Assembly (NCBI GenBank): GCA_033297075.1
Contig: MU858060.1
Coordinates: forward strand, 388,415 to 452,414
Length of the DNA: 64,000 nt
Direction of reading: 5' to 3'
Origin: Rhypophila decipiens
Lineage: Eukaryota > Ascomycota > Sordariomycetes > Sordariales > Naviculisporaceae
Below, in pieces: positions 26,935 through 39,333 of the stretch. Position 1 is the first letter of the stretch. Each line of letters opens with the position of its first letter. Below the pieces are notes generated by a model. It worked only from the letters and a program-made list of their open reading frames with translations. It made no database searches and had not been told where the DNA came from. The position numbers and the translations under genes were made by a program.

Positions 26935-29648
26935 ATGTCTCGATTTTTCCGCGGTGGCGACGACAGCTCCTCTGAGAGCAGCTCCGACGAGGAGCTCTAC
27001 GGATCCGAGGAGGAGGAGGAGGAGGAGAAGGACAAGCTGCAGCAGGATGATTCTGACGATGACGATATGGACCAGGAATCCGACGAGGAGTCGGAGAGCG
27101 ACTCAGATGACGGGGCTGCAAAAAAGGGAACTTCTCGTTTCTTGCTCGATGTGGAGTCTTCCGAGAGCGAGGAGAGTGATGTTGAGGGCACAACCAAGGT
27201 CAAGAGTGCCAAGGACAAGCGATTTGACGAACTCGAGGCTACCATTTCTCTCATTCAGAATGGGCAGAAGATCAATGATTGGGGCTCAATTTCCAATGGT
27301 TCGTTTCGTGCAGATGCATCGCCGCCTTGAGAATCGCATTCACTGACAGGCTTTATCACAGAACTGGACAAACTCAACCGCCAGGTTGTCAAGTTGCAGG
27401 ATGGTGGAAAGGCCCCCAAGGCGTACATTAAGTGCGTTGCTGAGTTGGAGGACTTCATGAACGAGACCCTTGCCAAGCAAAAAGTCACGCCCAAGAAGAT
27501 GAATGCGACAAATGCCCGTGGCCTGAATGCAGTAAAGCAACGTATCAAGAAGGGCAACAAAGACTACCAGGACCAGATCGATGCATTCCGGAAGGACAGT
27601 GATGCGTTCATGGAGTCAGATGAGGAAGAGGCTCCGCCTCCACCCAAGGCCACCAAGGTTCGGTTCGAGGCCACATCATTCCCAGGTGAAGATGACGGCG
27701 GCGATTTCACCGAAGTCACGGGTGGTCGGGGTCCCAAGCTTACCCCGGAGAGCATCCCCAAGCATCTTCGCGCCATCCTAGAGTCCAGAGGCAAGAAGAA
27801 CACAGACAGGCTGGAGCAGATCAAGATCATGGAGAGACTGCTTGCCGTTGCAGTCACCCCTTACCAGAAAATCCGAGTTCTGATGACTCTTGTTTCAGCC
27901 CGTTTTGATCTTGGTACTGGTGGAGCCTCTTCAATGCCCCTGGAACAATGGAAGGCTGCTGAGAGAGAACTTGCCTCTCTCCTCTTGCTCCTCGAGAAAG
28001 AAAAGGACCACATCGTGATTGAGGGTGCCGAAGAGTGGGATGACGATGACAAGGCACCAGTCCTTGAGAACGGCCAGAAGTACATCAAGATTCCAGGAAG
28101 CATTGTTTCGTATATTGAGCGCCTGGATGACGAGCTTACTCGCTCGCTGCAGAGCATCGACCCCCATACCTCCGAATACATTGAGAGGCTGACCGATGAG
28201 GGCGCTCTGTACAACATCATCGTCCAAGGTCTGTTGTACTACGAGATGCTCCGCAAGGATGCCTCCCTCGAGGTCCCCCAGGAGAGTCTGAATCGCATGA
28301 TTCAGAGACGGTTGGACCACGTCTACTTCAAGGTATGTTGGGTTCTGTCCGTTATGATTTTTGCATTATTGACCAACATTGTCCGCAGCCCTCTCAAGTC
28401 GTCAAGATTCTCGAAGAGAACTCATGGAAGGAAATCCCTGACAGTGTCGACTCGACCATTACACCCCGCAGCCAGTCGAGCGACGCTGCTCAGCTCATCA
28501 ATGTCCTCTGCAACTATCTGTTTGAGAATAGCGACGGCATTATTCGTGCCCGCGCCATGCTCTGCCAGATCTACTTCCTTGCTCTTCACGACGAGTATTA
28601 CAGAGCGCGTGATATGATGCTCACCTCGCACTTGCAAGAAAACATCGCCAATTTCGACATCACCAGCCAGATCCTTTACAACCGCACACTGGTTCAGGTG
28701 GGCCTTTGCGCTTTCCGCAAGGGCCTAGTTTACGATGCGCAGAACACACTCCAGGAAATCTGCGGAAGTGGTCGTCAGAAAGAACTTCTTGCACAGGGCG
28801 TCATGATCCAACGTTTCCACCAAGTTACTCCGGAGCAGGAACGGCTTGAGAAGCAGCGGCAACTGCCCTTCCACATGCACATCAACCTCGAGTTGCTTGA
28901 GTGTGTGTACCTTACCTGCAGCATGCTCCTGGAAATTCCCCTCCTCGCTCAGACCGGTTCATCTCCCGACGTGAAGAAGCGTGTCATCAGCAAGACATAC
29001 AGACGCATGTTGGAGTACCATGAGAGGCAAATCTTCACTGGCCCCCCTGAGAACACCAGAGACCACGTGATGCAAGCCTCCAAGGCACTGGCGGCTGGCG
29101 AGTGGAAGAAGGCCACCAACTTCATCCACAGCATTAAGATCTGGGACCTTATGCCGAGCACAGAGGAGATCAAGACCATGCTCGCCAAGCAAATCCAGGA
29201 GGAGGGACTTCGCACCTATCTCTTCACGTACGCTCCCTTCTACGATACGCTTGCCATTGAGACCTTGAGCACAATGTTTGAGCTAGACTCGCGCAAGGTG
29301 TCGGCTGTGGTCAGCAAGATGATCAGCCACGAAGAGCTCGCCGCTGCTCTTGACCAGGTCACCGAGACCGTCATCTTCCGCAAGGGTGTCGAGCTTAGCC
29401 GTCTCCAGAGCCTGGCTCTCACACTTTCCGACAAGGCAAGCTCGCTCATCGAGACTAACGAACGCACGCTCGAGCAAAGAACACAGGGATCTACCAATGC
29501 CTTCAATAGAAAAGACAGGCAAGGTGGTCAGCGGGGCGGTGGCCAGAGGGGTGGCAGAGGCGGCGCGAGAGCAGGCGGTAATACCCAACGACAAGCAGGT
29601 GGTACCCAATTCACCGGTGGCGCGCTTGGAGCTGCCGTCCGTGGTTAA
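26935..29648 (+). CDS. NIP1: Translation initiation factor eIF3 subunit c (NIP1)
   Basis: Three exons: 26935-27298, 27362-28332, 28389-29648, giving 864 aa. Introns of 63 and 56 nt have GT..CACAG and GTATGT..CGCAG borders and keep frame (phases 1 and 0). eIF3c is a core cytoplasmic eIF3 subunit that bridges eIF1/eIF5 and the 40S ribosome during start-codon selection. The N-terminus is very acidic with Ser/Asp/Glu runs (residues ~10-85), the part that contacts eIF1 and eIF5. The middle is helical, and a PCI domain lies about residues 600-780. The tail is RGG-like ([14 protein letters not shown]), typical of fungal eIF3c. Length matches fungal orthologues. It converges on RPS14. Confidence 0.97.
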
Positions 29649-30684
29649 TTCGGGTTTGACGAAGACAGTGGACAGTGTTCTTTCGCGATTGCATTGGGCT
29701 TGGCATGTTTCTCAAAATGGATTCTATCTAGGAGGCCGCGATGCTGCGTCTCGATAGATGAGGTAGCCTAGTGCAGAATCTTTTCTCTTTTCCTCGGTTG
29801 ATAGGTTTACCCAGGCGAAATATTATACTGGCTTGTTACATGAAGGATGTCGTATACACGGCGTCTACATCCAAGTCTTGAACGTACTCTTTCAATCATC
29901 ACTACGGGTGATCGCCATGAATTTCTCGTTCGTGTAGGTGTGAAAATGGTGTGTGAAATTCAGACCATTTATTTGTGGCCAGTCAAGGTATCTATCACGC
30001 CCATGCCCGTTGAAAGAAAGAGCTTCGAATATAATATTATATGCCTTATAGCCTTCTCATCTATGGTGTACTTCTGACCAAATTCACAACAATCAGAGAC
30101 ATATTATACGCATATTAATTGTCGTACATGGGCCTATGTTCTTCACCTCACACCCTATTCTTCCACCCAGTTGATGCCTTGACTGGCTAGAAGAGATGCT
30201 CTGACTAGACTAGAAAAGAGACCTTGACTGGCCATAATAAATGGTCGGAACTTTTTCACACCATCTAGGTATCCAGTCAAGCTTCTATTCCAGTTTAGTT
30301 GAGGTATCTATTCCATCCCAGTCAAGGCATCTATCCTATCCCAGTAAAACACATCTAAGCACCTTTACCGGTTTTGTCACGTATAACCCTAAGAGCAATA
30401 GCCATGCTCCAGCCAGTCATCTCACGCTCACGTTCATAGACACAGGTGCAGAATTGATCGTCTTGGACCATCGCAAAGTGATTGTCATCTTGTCATTTCT
30501 CTATTCATCTGCTGCTGGATGTGCCAGAAGCACATGTGACAAGTGAGATCAATAGAGACCAGGCAATAACGCCGTTCTCCTCGTTTTTGTCAACGCCACA
30601 CAGGAACCCAGATGAGAAGCCACGTGGACCCATGTATGTCGTGTCCATCGCGCAACAACCACCAGAGACGCTCCCAACAAGCAA
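29649..30684. other. Intergenic region with dispersed short repeat
   Basis: This is the convergent spacer between eIF3c and RPS14, without a supported gene. It contains at least five copies, in both orientations, of the decamer CCAGTCAAGG or one-off variants (see the repeat entry), plus AT-rich segments that fit 3' processing signals of eIF3c around 30040-30120. Confidence 0.5.
29979..30327. repeat. Scattered CCAGTCAAGG direct/inverted repeats
   Basis: Copies of CCAGTCAAGG start at 29979 and 30318 on the plus strand, with a one-mismatch copy at 30273. The reverse complement CCTTGACTGG lies at 30177 and 30222. The plus-strand copies at 29979 and 30318 both continue into YATCTAT. Pairs of opposite orientation could fold into hairpins. 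No transposase or terminal structure is seen. Confidence 0.7.
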
Positions 30685-31411
<727 letters not shown>

Positions 31412-31747
31412 TTTGACGTGGATTGGGTTGTGTTCTGGCGTTGATGGTTGTAAATTCTCTCGAAAGTGAAGCCGACGATCTCCATTCAAAAATTGGTGGA
31501 GGGGCTTGGGCCGTGGGTCGAGCGAATGCCCTATCAAATTTGGCGGTGGGAGGCGGCACAAAGCGGGGCAGGGGGGCTGAAGCACACAGAGTCCCAAGCC
31601 CTAAAAACTTTTTGTGGCACCAAGCGACCCCACTTAAGCCGTGGAAATTTCCTCCCCCTAAAAGACTTCTCCAGAAAAACTTTCTCTTTCCTCGCCAACA
31701 CCTTTCGAACCGATCCAGCAACGTCACGACGACAGCCAACCGACACA
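31412..31747. promoter_or_regulatory. Bidirectional ribosomal-protein promoter (RPS14/RPL7)
   Basis: The 336-bp gap between the two divergent start codons must hold both core promoters and 5' UTRs. Pyrimidine-rich and CCCTAAAA-like tracts appear twice (about 31598 and 31656), spaced between the genes. I cannot assign specific factors. Confidence 0.6.
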
Positions 31748-33228
31748 ATGGCCACTTCTACGTATGCCTCCCACAGCCCTTTTCCTTGACTCTCTCGGAA
31801 TGGTACCGTCGCGTGTATTTTTTTGAGATTCTGCAGATTGTCGTGGTCCTCTCACTGGATGCCTTTGTTTCGCTGTCGACTCTTAGTTGCAGCGGGCATC
31901 GCTTCCAGCTCGATCCCTCCTTTGGCTCTCCCTCTTTCCTCCAGGTCTCCAATACGGACTTGCAGACTGAGAGATGTGTCAGAGGGTGTTGGGGCTGAAG
32001 ATTAAATCTTCTCCCTTAAAATCATTGCACGTGTTTGATTGAGGAATTTTGGAACGGGTTCAATTGCCCCAGTACGGATTCTCTCATTCAACCTGCACCC
32101 TTCTTTGGACATGCTTGGTCCAAGTTGTTCTCGGTCATGGATGGTTTTCCGTCTTCCACGAAGGTGGACTACGGTTACCTGTGTTCCAGCCGGTCAACAA
32201 ATCGAGTTAGCCACGAGAGAATGCCGCACTTGAGCAGCAATTCTCCACCGGCGCTCTACCACATACTTCGGTATGTTGGACTACGTACTAACCTGCTTTC
32301 TCTAGATCGGTCCCCACCAAGAATGACGTTCTCGTCCCCGAGACGCTCCTGAAGAAGCGCAAGTCGCAGGAGAAGGCTCGCGCTGAGCGCACTGCTGAGA
32401 TCACAAAGAAGAAGGCTGTAAGTTCACACCGAGTTTTCCCCACTCCAAACCCCCAACGACATGATGCACAACAAAACAAGCCAACTAGACTCTGTCGATG
32501 CTGTTGCTACAATATACCATCTTTCGGGTCTGATCGAACACCATCTACGCTCGTCTTTTGCCATACAATTGCTTGGAGCCCCCTGCTGACATGAATTAAA
32601 GGCCAACAAGGAGAAGCGTGGCGTCATCTTCAAGCGTGCCGAGAAGTACGTCAAGGAGTACCGCGATGAGGAGCGCGAGAAGATCCGTCTCTCTCGTGTC
32701 GCCAAGCAGGAGGGTTCGGCTTACATCCCTGCCGAGCACAAGCTCATTTTCGTCGTCCGCATCAAGGGTATCAACAAGATTGCCCCCAAGCCCCGCAAGA
32801 TTCTTCAGCTTCTCCGCCTTCTCCAGATCAACAACGGTGTCTTCATTCGCGTCACCAAGGCTACCACTGAGATGCTGAAGGTTGTCGAGCCGTGGGTTGC
32901 CTACGGTTACCCCAACCTCAAGACCGTCAAGGAGCTTATCTACAAGCGTGGATACGGAAAGATCAACAAGCAGCGCATCGCTCTTACCGACAACTCCATC
33001 ATCGAGGAGAACCTCGGCAAGTACGGCATCATCTGCATGGAGGATCTCGTCCACGAGATCTTCACCGTCGGCCCCAACTTCAAGCAGGCCTCCAACTTCC
33101 TCTGGCCCTTCAAGCTGAGCAACCCCACTGGTGGCTTCCGCCCACGCAAGTTCAAGCACTTCATCGAGGGTGGTGATCTCGGCAACCGTGAGGAGCACAT
33201 CAACGCTCTCGTCAGACAGATGAACTAA
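31748..33228 (+). CDS. RPL7: 60S ribosomal protein L7 (uL30)
   Basis: Three exons: 31748-31761 (only 14 nt), 32306-32417, 32602-33228, giving 250 aa. The tiny first exon encodes MATST and is confirmed by a GTATGC donor, a perfect TACTAAC branch just upstream of a TTTCTCTAG acceptor, and reading phase. Introns are 544 and 184 nt, long for this genome. uL30 is a core 60S protein with a eukaryote-specific basic N-terminal extension; the conserved [20 protein letters not shown] and [14 protein letters not shown] segments are clear. Intron 2 hosts a C/D-box snoRNA (separate entry), as RPL7 introns do in budding yeast. Confidence 0.98.
32457..32536 (+). ncRNA. Intronic C/D-box snoRNA, snR39-family-like
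   Basis: It lies inside RPL7 intron 2. A C-box-like ATGATGC is at 32461-32467 (last base departs from RTGATGA) and a D box CTGA at 32530-32533. Directly before the D box is a guide, ACCATCTTTCGGGT (32516-32529), perfectly complementary to the 25S rRNA segment ACCCGAAAGATGGT. In yeast this segment carries 2'-O-methyls at G805 (snR39B) and A807 (snR39/snR59), and snR39 and snR59 are themselves encoded in RPL7A/RPL7B introns. The D-box+5 rule points here to the G805-equivalent. The D box is about 70 nt from the 3' splice site. The terminal stem is weak (CGA/TCG), so ends are approximate. Confidence 0.72.
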
Positions 33229-33617
33229 ACGGCTGTCGGTTCTAATGGTGTTCGGTTCTATCTCGGTTCTTGGTCATTACGGGTTACTTGTGGGATGCAT
33301 GGCGTTAACGGGAAGCCCAATGAGGCTCAACACAGGGAATGAATGCAAATGAAGTCGATTCTGCACGAAACCATCTCTCTATCAGTAGCCTCGTGATATA
33401 GTTCCACTCTGTAACTGGCCAGGACCGGCGCCTAATGCAACCACCCCCTCCATCAATGATATTCCATGAGTGGATGTTTAAGTGACCGCATCTATTCGTT
33501 AAGTGCAGTGCATTCTAGGGTCCGCACCTGTTGTCTTCTAGGTATCTTTCACTTCCTGCCACCCGTGTAATTTTCGTATACTTTATATTCGTATGTACAG
33601 TGCATAGAGCTCGTCCT
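33229..33617. other. Convergent 3' spacer RPL7/ISA2
   Basis: No gene is seen in this 389-bp stretch; it should hold the 3' UTRs of both flanking genes. Confidence 0.5.
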
Positions 33618-34489
33618 TCAGACTTTGATGTCGAAGCTCGTCCCGCATCCACAGCTGCTTGTTGCTAGTGGGTTGTCTACTATCTTGAATTGAGAGCCAA
33701 TGAGTTCCATGGTAAAATCCACCTTGCTGCCCTTCAGAAGATCCAGCGATGGCTGGTCCAGGATGATCTTGGGGGCGCTTAGATCGGTGGCGGGCTCACC
33801 GCTCTCGTCGGAAGTATAGGTAAAGATTGTATCGTCCTCACGAATCTCGGATGCTCCCTCGATGGCAGCCTCGTCAGCAGAGAAAGGCGTGGACGGTAAG
33901 GACGCTGGTAGAGTGACCAGTTTCATGAGGTATTGGAAGCCGTGGCAGCCGCCGCTTTCGACCTGGATTCGTAAGGCCAAGTTGGGGTTGGAGTCTTTGG
34001 TCATGATTTGGGAAAGGCGCTGTATATGATAGCCTATGTTAGATTTTCCAGTAACAGTAGAATCAAAGCAGCCACGGGTATCAAGTCGCATACATTTGCG
34101 GCGCGAGGCGTAATCTCCAACTTCATCTCTTTGCCCTCCTCGTCCATTTGTGGATTGAAAATCGTGTGAGTCGCCCGCGCTGGCGGTGATGTGCTGAATT
34201 CACGCTTCGTTATCTGCTTCTGAGGAATACGGCTCGGTCTTTGACGTGTGGCTATTATGTCATTCCATTGCTTTTCACGACAAAAAGGGCCCGCGGTGCG
34301 CATGGGGGCGCTCGTCATGTACCGACGCGCCGAAGCACATATGGAAGCAGCCGCTTGTCGGCGCGGGACGAGGAGATCGAGGATGGGAGCCATCGGGAAT
34401 GTGGCAGCGGGGATTTGGCGCAGCATGCTGAGCTGGATGAAAAGCGTTGCTGGTGCCGGTGCATTGGCACAACACCTTAGGGATGACAT
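33618..34489 (-). CDS. ISA2: Mitochondrial Fe-S assembly protein ISA2 (A-type)
   Basis: Two exons: 34489-34094 and 34019-33618, giving 265 aa. The 74-nt intron has a GTATGC donor and an ATACAG acceptor; this acceptor, rather than a TAG 14 nt earlier, keeps frame and restores the family sequence RAANRLSQIM. ISA2 works with ISA1 and IBA57 in mitochondria to build [4Fe-4S] clusters for aconitase-type enzymes and lipoate/biotin synthases. The A-type cysteines are present: Cys157 in GGCHG and Cys255/Cys257 in the SCGCGTSF tail. The first ~100 residues are Arg/Ala/Ser-rich and poorly conserved, fitting a mitochondrial presequence; an internal Met at ~22 could be the real start. The Isa1 paralogue usually lacks such an extended domain between the motifs. 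Confidence 0.93.
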
Positions 34490-35309
34490 CGTCTGGAAGT
34501 AGTCTCTGGTGATAGTTTGCCGCCGGGCAGGGTCTTAGGTTACTGTTGATAGGAAAATAGTGATACAGGTCGGTTTTGAACTGGCGGCCTGGGAGCCGGG
34601 AGGTGCATGAAATTTCGGCATGATATCAAGCTCGACACCGGAACACATTTGTAAGATGGTGGGGCTACGAGCTCGTCCAAGACCGTTGCCACCTGCCGGG
34701 GGCTGGCAGAGTTCCTCCCGTCACGACCACCAACATTGCTGGACAGATTGTACTACCTTCAATGCTCTCTTTTAATTGTAGAAGGAACCCCTTTATCTGG
34801 GATATGACGGCCATATTTAAAATATCTCAAGCCCTTTCAAAGTTGCGAGCAAGGTCCTGGCTCGATACTGCATGCTGCTAATTTACCGTGGACTGGTGTA
34901 GAGGGAGAGCAAGACTCTTCCCTCGTCTTACATACAGTGAGGTAAGTCGTCCTGGAAGTCCCAAGCCAGTTTTAAAACATCATATGAACATCTGGAATCA
35001 ACCCTTAGCAAGGAAAACGCCCAATAAGACGAGTTCCCGCAAGCGCAAGATAGATGATATGCGTCGCTTTGTCAGAGGGCTTCATATTGCTCCGAATCCG
35101 GTACCTAACCACAGTTGTTTGTAATGATAATAAAATAATAATAATACACGGTAAATATATGAATAGAATATATCATGAAAGAAGAGAATATATGTGAATG
35201 CAGCTACAGCAGCGTGAGAATAGAAAAATAATCGGTCATCCCCCAGCTTGGCGTCGGTCGAGTGTGTTCCTTCGACCCAAGGGGGAAAAGATGTTGGTTA
35301 TGGCTTTTT
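34490..35309. other. Intergenic region, ISA2 promoter side
   Basis: No supported coding sequence. The part near 34490-34700 should carry the ISA2 promoter; the AT-rich part near 35110-35190 probably belongs to the 3' end of the lectin gene. Confidence 0.45.
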
Positions 35310-37018
35310 TCAAGGGAAAATGGAAAATAGCTGGGAACCATCAGTAGGACATGGGCCTGATTCGAGTCGACCGTCCCCGGGAAGAATACAGACTTGGTTC
35401 CTTTGGTTCTGCGGCGCGAATGCAAAGCTTGTCTGCCCAATGAAAGGAATGAGCTGACCAGAGTCAGTCTCGCCACCTATTAATCATGAATTAGCATCTG
35501 AAGTTGGAGCTTCTCCCATTCATGGTTTTTGACATACCTCCATCACCACGCCCACCACAAGAGAAGAGAATCACCGTGTCGCCAGCTTGCCGCCTCCCGT
35601 CGACGCTGATACAGCCATTGGTCTGTCGGGCGCTTGGATTAGTATTCTGAGAAGCTATTGACTCGAAAGAATAGGAAATTCAGGGCAATATTCTTACCAG
35701 TGAGCTGACTATCAGGGCTGCTGGGGCATTTCCCCTCTGGTTGTTGTGCTTTCCGGCAGTGATAACATCCCATTTCTCGTTTGGAGAGCCGCTGCATTCG
35801 ACGCTCGATATTGGGATCAAATTCTGGCGAAAATCACCAGCCGTCGGGTCGACAAAGAGGCATTTCCCATCGGGGTCGCGGATCTCCACCCCAGTGAACG
35901 CCCGGGTTGCGGTGTCATCCCTCTGATGTGCCTCTGCAGCGGCGGTTGGGTTCAACCTGCCACCTGCTCTAGAAACCGGCACGGGCTCAGTAGGGTTCAC
36001 ACTGGGAATTCCGCCATTGCCATTGCCAGCACCATTGTCGTTGTCGTTGCCGTTTCCAACCCCATTTTCTCCCCCGCCTCCAGCTGCTGAGGTCGTAGCC
36101 GGAGCAGATGAGCTGGTTGTACTATCGGGAAGCTGGGCACCCAAGCCAGCGTCGGGAGTCGGGTTTTCGGTTGGCTGGGTGGTTACGGTACGAGTGCGCT
36201 TGGTACATGGCGTGCCGACACTACTCTGAGCAGCACCATTTCCATTTCCGCCGTTGCCATTGTTGCCATTGTTGCCGCCACCTGCACCGCCGGCGTCTCC
36301 GAACGTGAAGGACTGGTTCGCATCACCGTCATTGCAACCGGCGATATCGATCGTGTCACCCTTGACTGTAAGGCACGACCCAGCAGCATTCTGGGGCTTG
36401 AGGGATAGCGGGCCAGAAGAGCCATCGAACGAGAATATCTGGCTGTTGGTTACTTCCCCACCTATGATTATTGGGTCAGCAAATCGAACCATACAACCAA
36501 AGGGTTGTTGCCAGATAGAGTCACAAGTCACATACCTCCATCAGCCCGGCCACCGCAAGAAAAGAGCAAGACCTGGTTTCCAGCAGCCCGACGGTCATCG
36601 AAGTTGAAACATGCTTGTGTAAGTGTGCTCACAAGAAGCATGGAGTTGTCAACGTTTATATGGGCACCGCTGGTGATCACATCCCAGCCCTGGCCGTCAG
36701 TCGAACCGCAAGCGGCAACCTGGACAGGTGTCAGGTTGGCTCGGAAGTCACCCGAGAGCTTGTCTATGAAGAGACATCTGCCGTCTGAGGTCTATCGAAC
36801 ACGGTTAGTCTCCAAAGAGGTGCTCCCTGGCAGTATCATTATCAAACACGTACCTTGATCTGGACGTTGGAAAAAGCCCTGGTCGCGCCATTATCTCGCT
36901 GATGGGCTTCCGCTGTTGCTTCTTCATTAAGGGCATCAACGGCTCGCCGGCAAACAGGTGATGCCCTAGCAACGGCACCCAGGGCGAGCAGCAATGAGAG
37001 TGAGAATGAAAGGGCCAT
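35310..37018 (-). CDS. Secreted tandem ricin-B-like lectin-type protein
   Basis: Five exons: 37018-36854, 36791-36536, 36461-35698, 35646-35538, 35476-35310, giving 486 aa. All four introns (62, 74, 51, 61 nt) have good borders and consistent phase. A signal peptide is evident (MALSFSLSLLLALGAVARA). Two homologous modules follow, each opening with AEAHQRD and carrying CLFxD...GDFR.NL.P, a WDVITxGxH segment and FSCGGRxDGGGE, joined by a long Gly/Asn/Pro/Thr-rich linker. The pattern resembles ricin-B-type beta-trefoil repeats, so sugar binding at the cell surface or in the medium is the best guess; the QxW hallmark is degenerate. An intron sits at the same codon and phase in both modules (GGRxDG|G), showing that the protein arose by internal duplication. 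Ligand unknown. Confidence 0.82.
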
Positions 37019-39333
37019 GATGGCAAATACGTGAAAAGAATGGAAGAGATGTCGACTTGGTCTGGGAATGTGACAGGGAGAGCGTGACTGTAGATACAGC
37101 AGAGGATGATAAGTGAATACAAGAGAATGGAAACCCGCTCAGCAGGAGTGAGTAAAACGGTCTAAAGAGCAGGAAATAGAGCGACAGAAAGAAAGGAGTG
37201 TGAAGGCATTCAGGTTGACATCATGGATGAGAGCCAAGAGACCAAGAAATAGATCTGCGGACGGTCCCAGAGACGTGGGATGCTCATCGCTTTTAAACTC
37301 ATTGCAGATATCGTCTTTATGAGTTAAACGCCGCCCCAGCCTAAGACTTGGTGTGGGAGCTCATCCGCCATCATTCCCAAAGCGGTTTCACTGACCCCTT
37401 GAAAGAGAGGTCTACATCCCGCACGGTAGCTACTGTATGTGTGTATACGAGATAGGTCCCGTCTTGTTCTCGCGGTCACAGGTGTAAGCCAATTCAGGGG
37501 GAGAGTCTGGTCTGGTGAGTGAATACCGCCCCCTACTGGCATCGGGTTACATCCCACCACCTTCCAACTCCGTGCTAGTAAACCTATTGATTTAGACACC
37601 GAGTCGCCGACAGTAGGGTCACGACCGATACTCTTGGGCTACATGCTTCGGGAGCATATCAAAACCTCCAAGTCGACCTCGAAGTGAACTCATCGCAGCG
37701 GCAGCTGAAGCAAATCGAGGCGCGCGCAAAGGTAGTATTCATCCCATGTTTCTTTCTGAAATCGATATATAAAGCGTCTCGTGCAAGGAGTCGGCAATAT
37801 TAGCCGACGATGACTTCTCAGTCGTAACATGTTTGCAAGAATGGGCAAGTAGAAATCCGATTGTTTGGATGACATTAACGTAGCGGTTTCCCTGTGGAGC
37901 TCCCCCGCGATCTTGGCCCTGTCCAACCCAGGCCAAGCCTGTTGTGATCAGGGCCTGGCAGATCAGGCCAGGGTCCTGAAACGGTACCTGTATGAGCTTG
38001 TCGGTTTGCGCCAAGACCCTCACAAATCGCCGGCAGAGCTGTCAGCTCGAGCCCTGAACTTGAGACAAACAACCCCTCAAAACGAAAACCCATGTCGATA
38101 TTAGTACCCCTTCCCCTCGCTCCTGCGTTCTGTCAAGTGTCAACGACGACAAAGATCCATGATGCTCATCACCCTACCATCCCAGTCTTTGCCGCAGAAA
38201 GTGCCGAATATCCTGGTGTCTGATCTGGAAATCCTGCAAATCACCCGAGGTATTCTCGCTCTTTCCACTGGGTCGTATTCCTATACACTTAGAAGGGCAT
38301 TTCAACATTGAATGCTGCTTTCCCAGTCTATTGAGTACTGGGCGCTCGCGTGACTGACAGGAGGCCCAAGAACGAGTCTCTGGTAAAGTGACGATGGTAT
38401 CCATTCGCCATAGGAAATGCAGGTAAGCTCGTTTCGTGCGTGATATCGAAACATTTCCCAGTGGTCATCGGCCGCAGGTGCTATGGTATAAGGGGAAATG
38501 GCCGTCTTTTGTTTGGAAAGTCCAGCGTGAGCGATCGTGTTTATATGTCGAACTGGCCTTGATAAGTGGCTGAACTGATCGAGATCGCTGTTTCCAGAGC
38601 CAACGAGTTGTCCACAGTCATACTGGGTAAGCACATCAAGCCATCTAGATAGAAGCGGAACCAAATGCAAACCGCAGAAATCCATCACTGCGCCGCAGCT
38701 CTTCCCAACGGATATCATCCCGAGCTGGCCCCGTCGTCGGCAATACGTATCTCCGTGTACCGTACCGTGCTTACCGTGGTGCCAAGATTCGGTGAATAAA
38801 CTCGGAGAGGTCGACATCGACATCGACATCACAACTCAAAACATATCACTATATACGGTGATTCAAATAATGACACGTGAAGTTCATGCTCATTTGAAAG
38901 CTTATAGACCACGATATAGAAGATATCGTGGGTCGTGACAGCTCTCTTATTCCGTTACAGCGAGATCCAGAAAGTGGTTCAACTCCAGGTTCATACCGTC
39001 CATCCATCCGATGCCGTCCCACCTGCACTGCCCGCTAACAAGCCACAGCCCAGGAATGGAGATGGAAAATTAGCCACATACTTGCTGAATCGGCACATCA
39101 TCCCCACCTTCTCAAGCTCCATGTGGCGCTTGCTTCGTGCAAGCCGTCAAATCCCCGCCAGGGCCCTAGCCCTAGGCCAATCAGTCAACGCCAAGCCTCT
39201 GTCCCTCCACCCACTTGGGCGAATTTTTGGCAACATCCAGAGCGTCCTCTTCGAAAAGTGCACTCCTCGAGCCGACCGACGACGACCATCACCAACCCAT
39301 CTCCCGACAATCACCCACCAAATTACCGTCAAA
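37019..39333. other. 2.3-kb intergenic region
   Basis: This lies between the divergent lectin and RPS19 genes. Short frames exist on both strands (the longest about 176 codons on the minus strand at 38302-38832), but none shows family resemblance or supporting splice signals. The right end (about 39000-39330) is pyrimidine-rich, as expected for the RPS19 leader. Confidence 0.4.

Noticed and set aside
32585..32590. CTGA in GCTGAC considered as the snoRNA D box
   Set aside because: It is the branch-site consensus of RPL7 intron 2; the CTGA at 32530 directly after the rRNA-complementary guide is the better D box.
32596..33198. 200-codon frame antisense to RPL7
   Set aside because: It is Leu/Val/Asp-rich in a repetitive way typical of the complement of biased ribosomal-protein codons and lies wholly within the RPL7 exon.
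38302..38832. 176-codon minus-strand frame in the lectin-RPS19 spacer
   Set aside because: Met/Ser start and mixed sequence without secondary-structure pattern or homology I can recognise.
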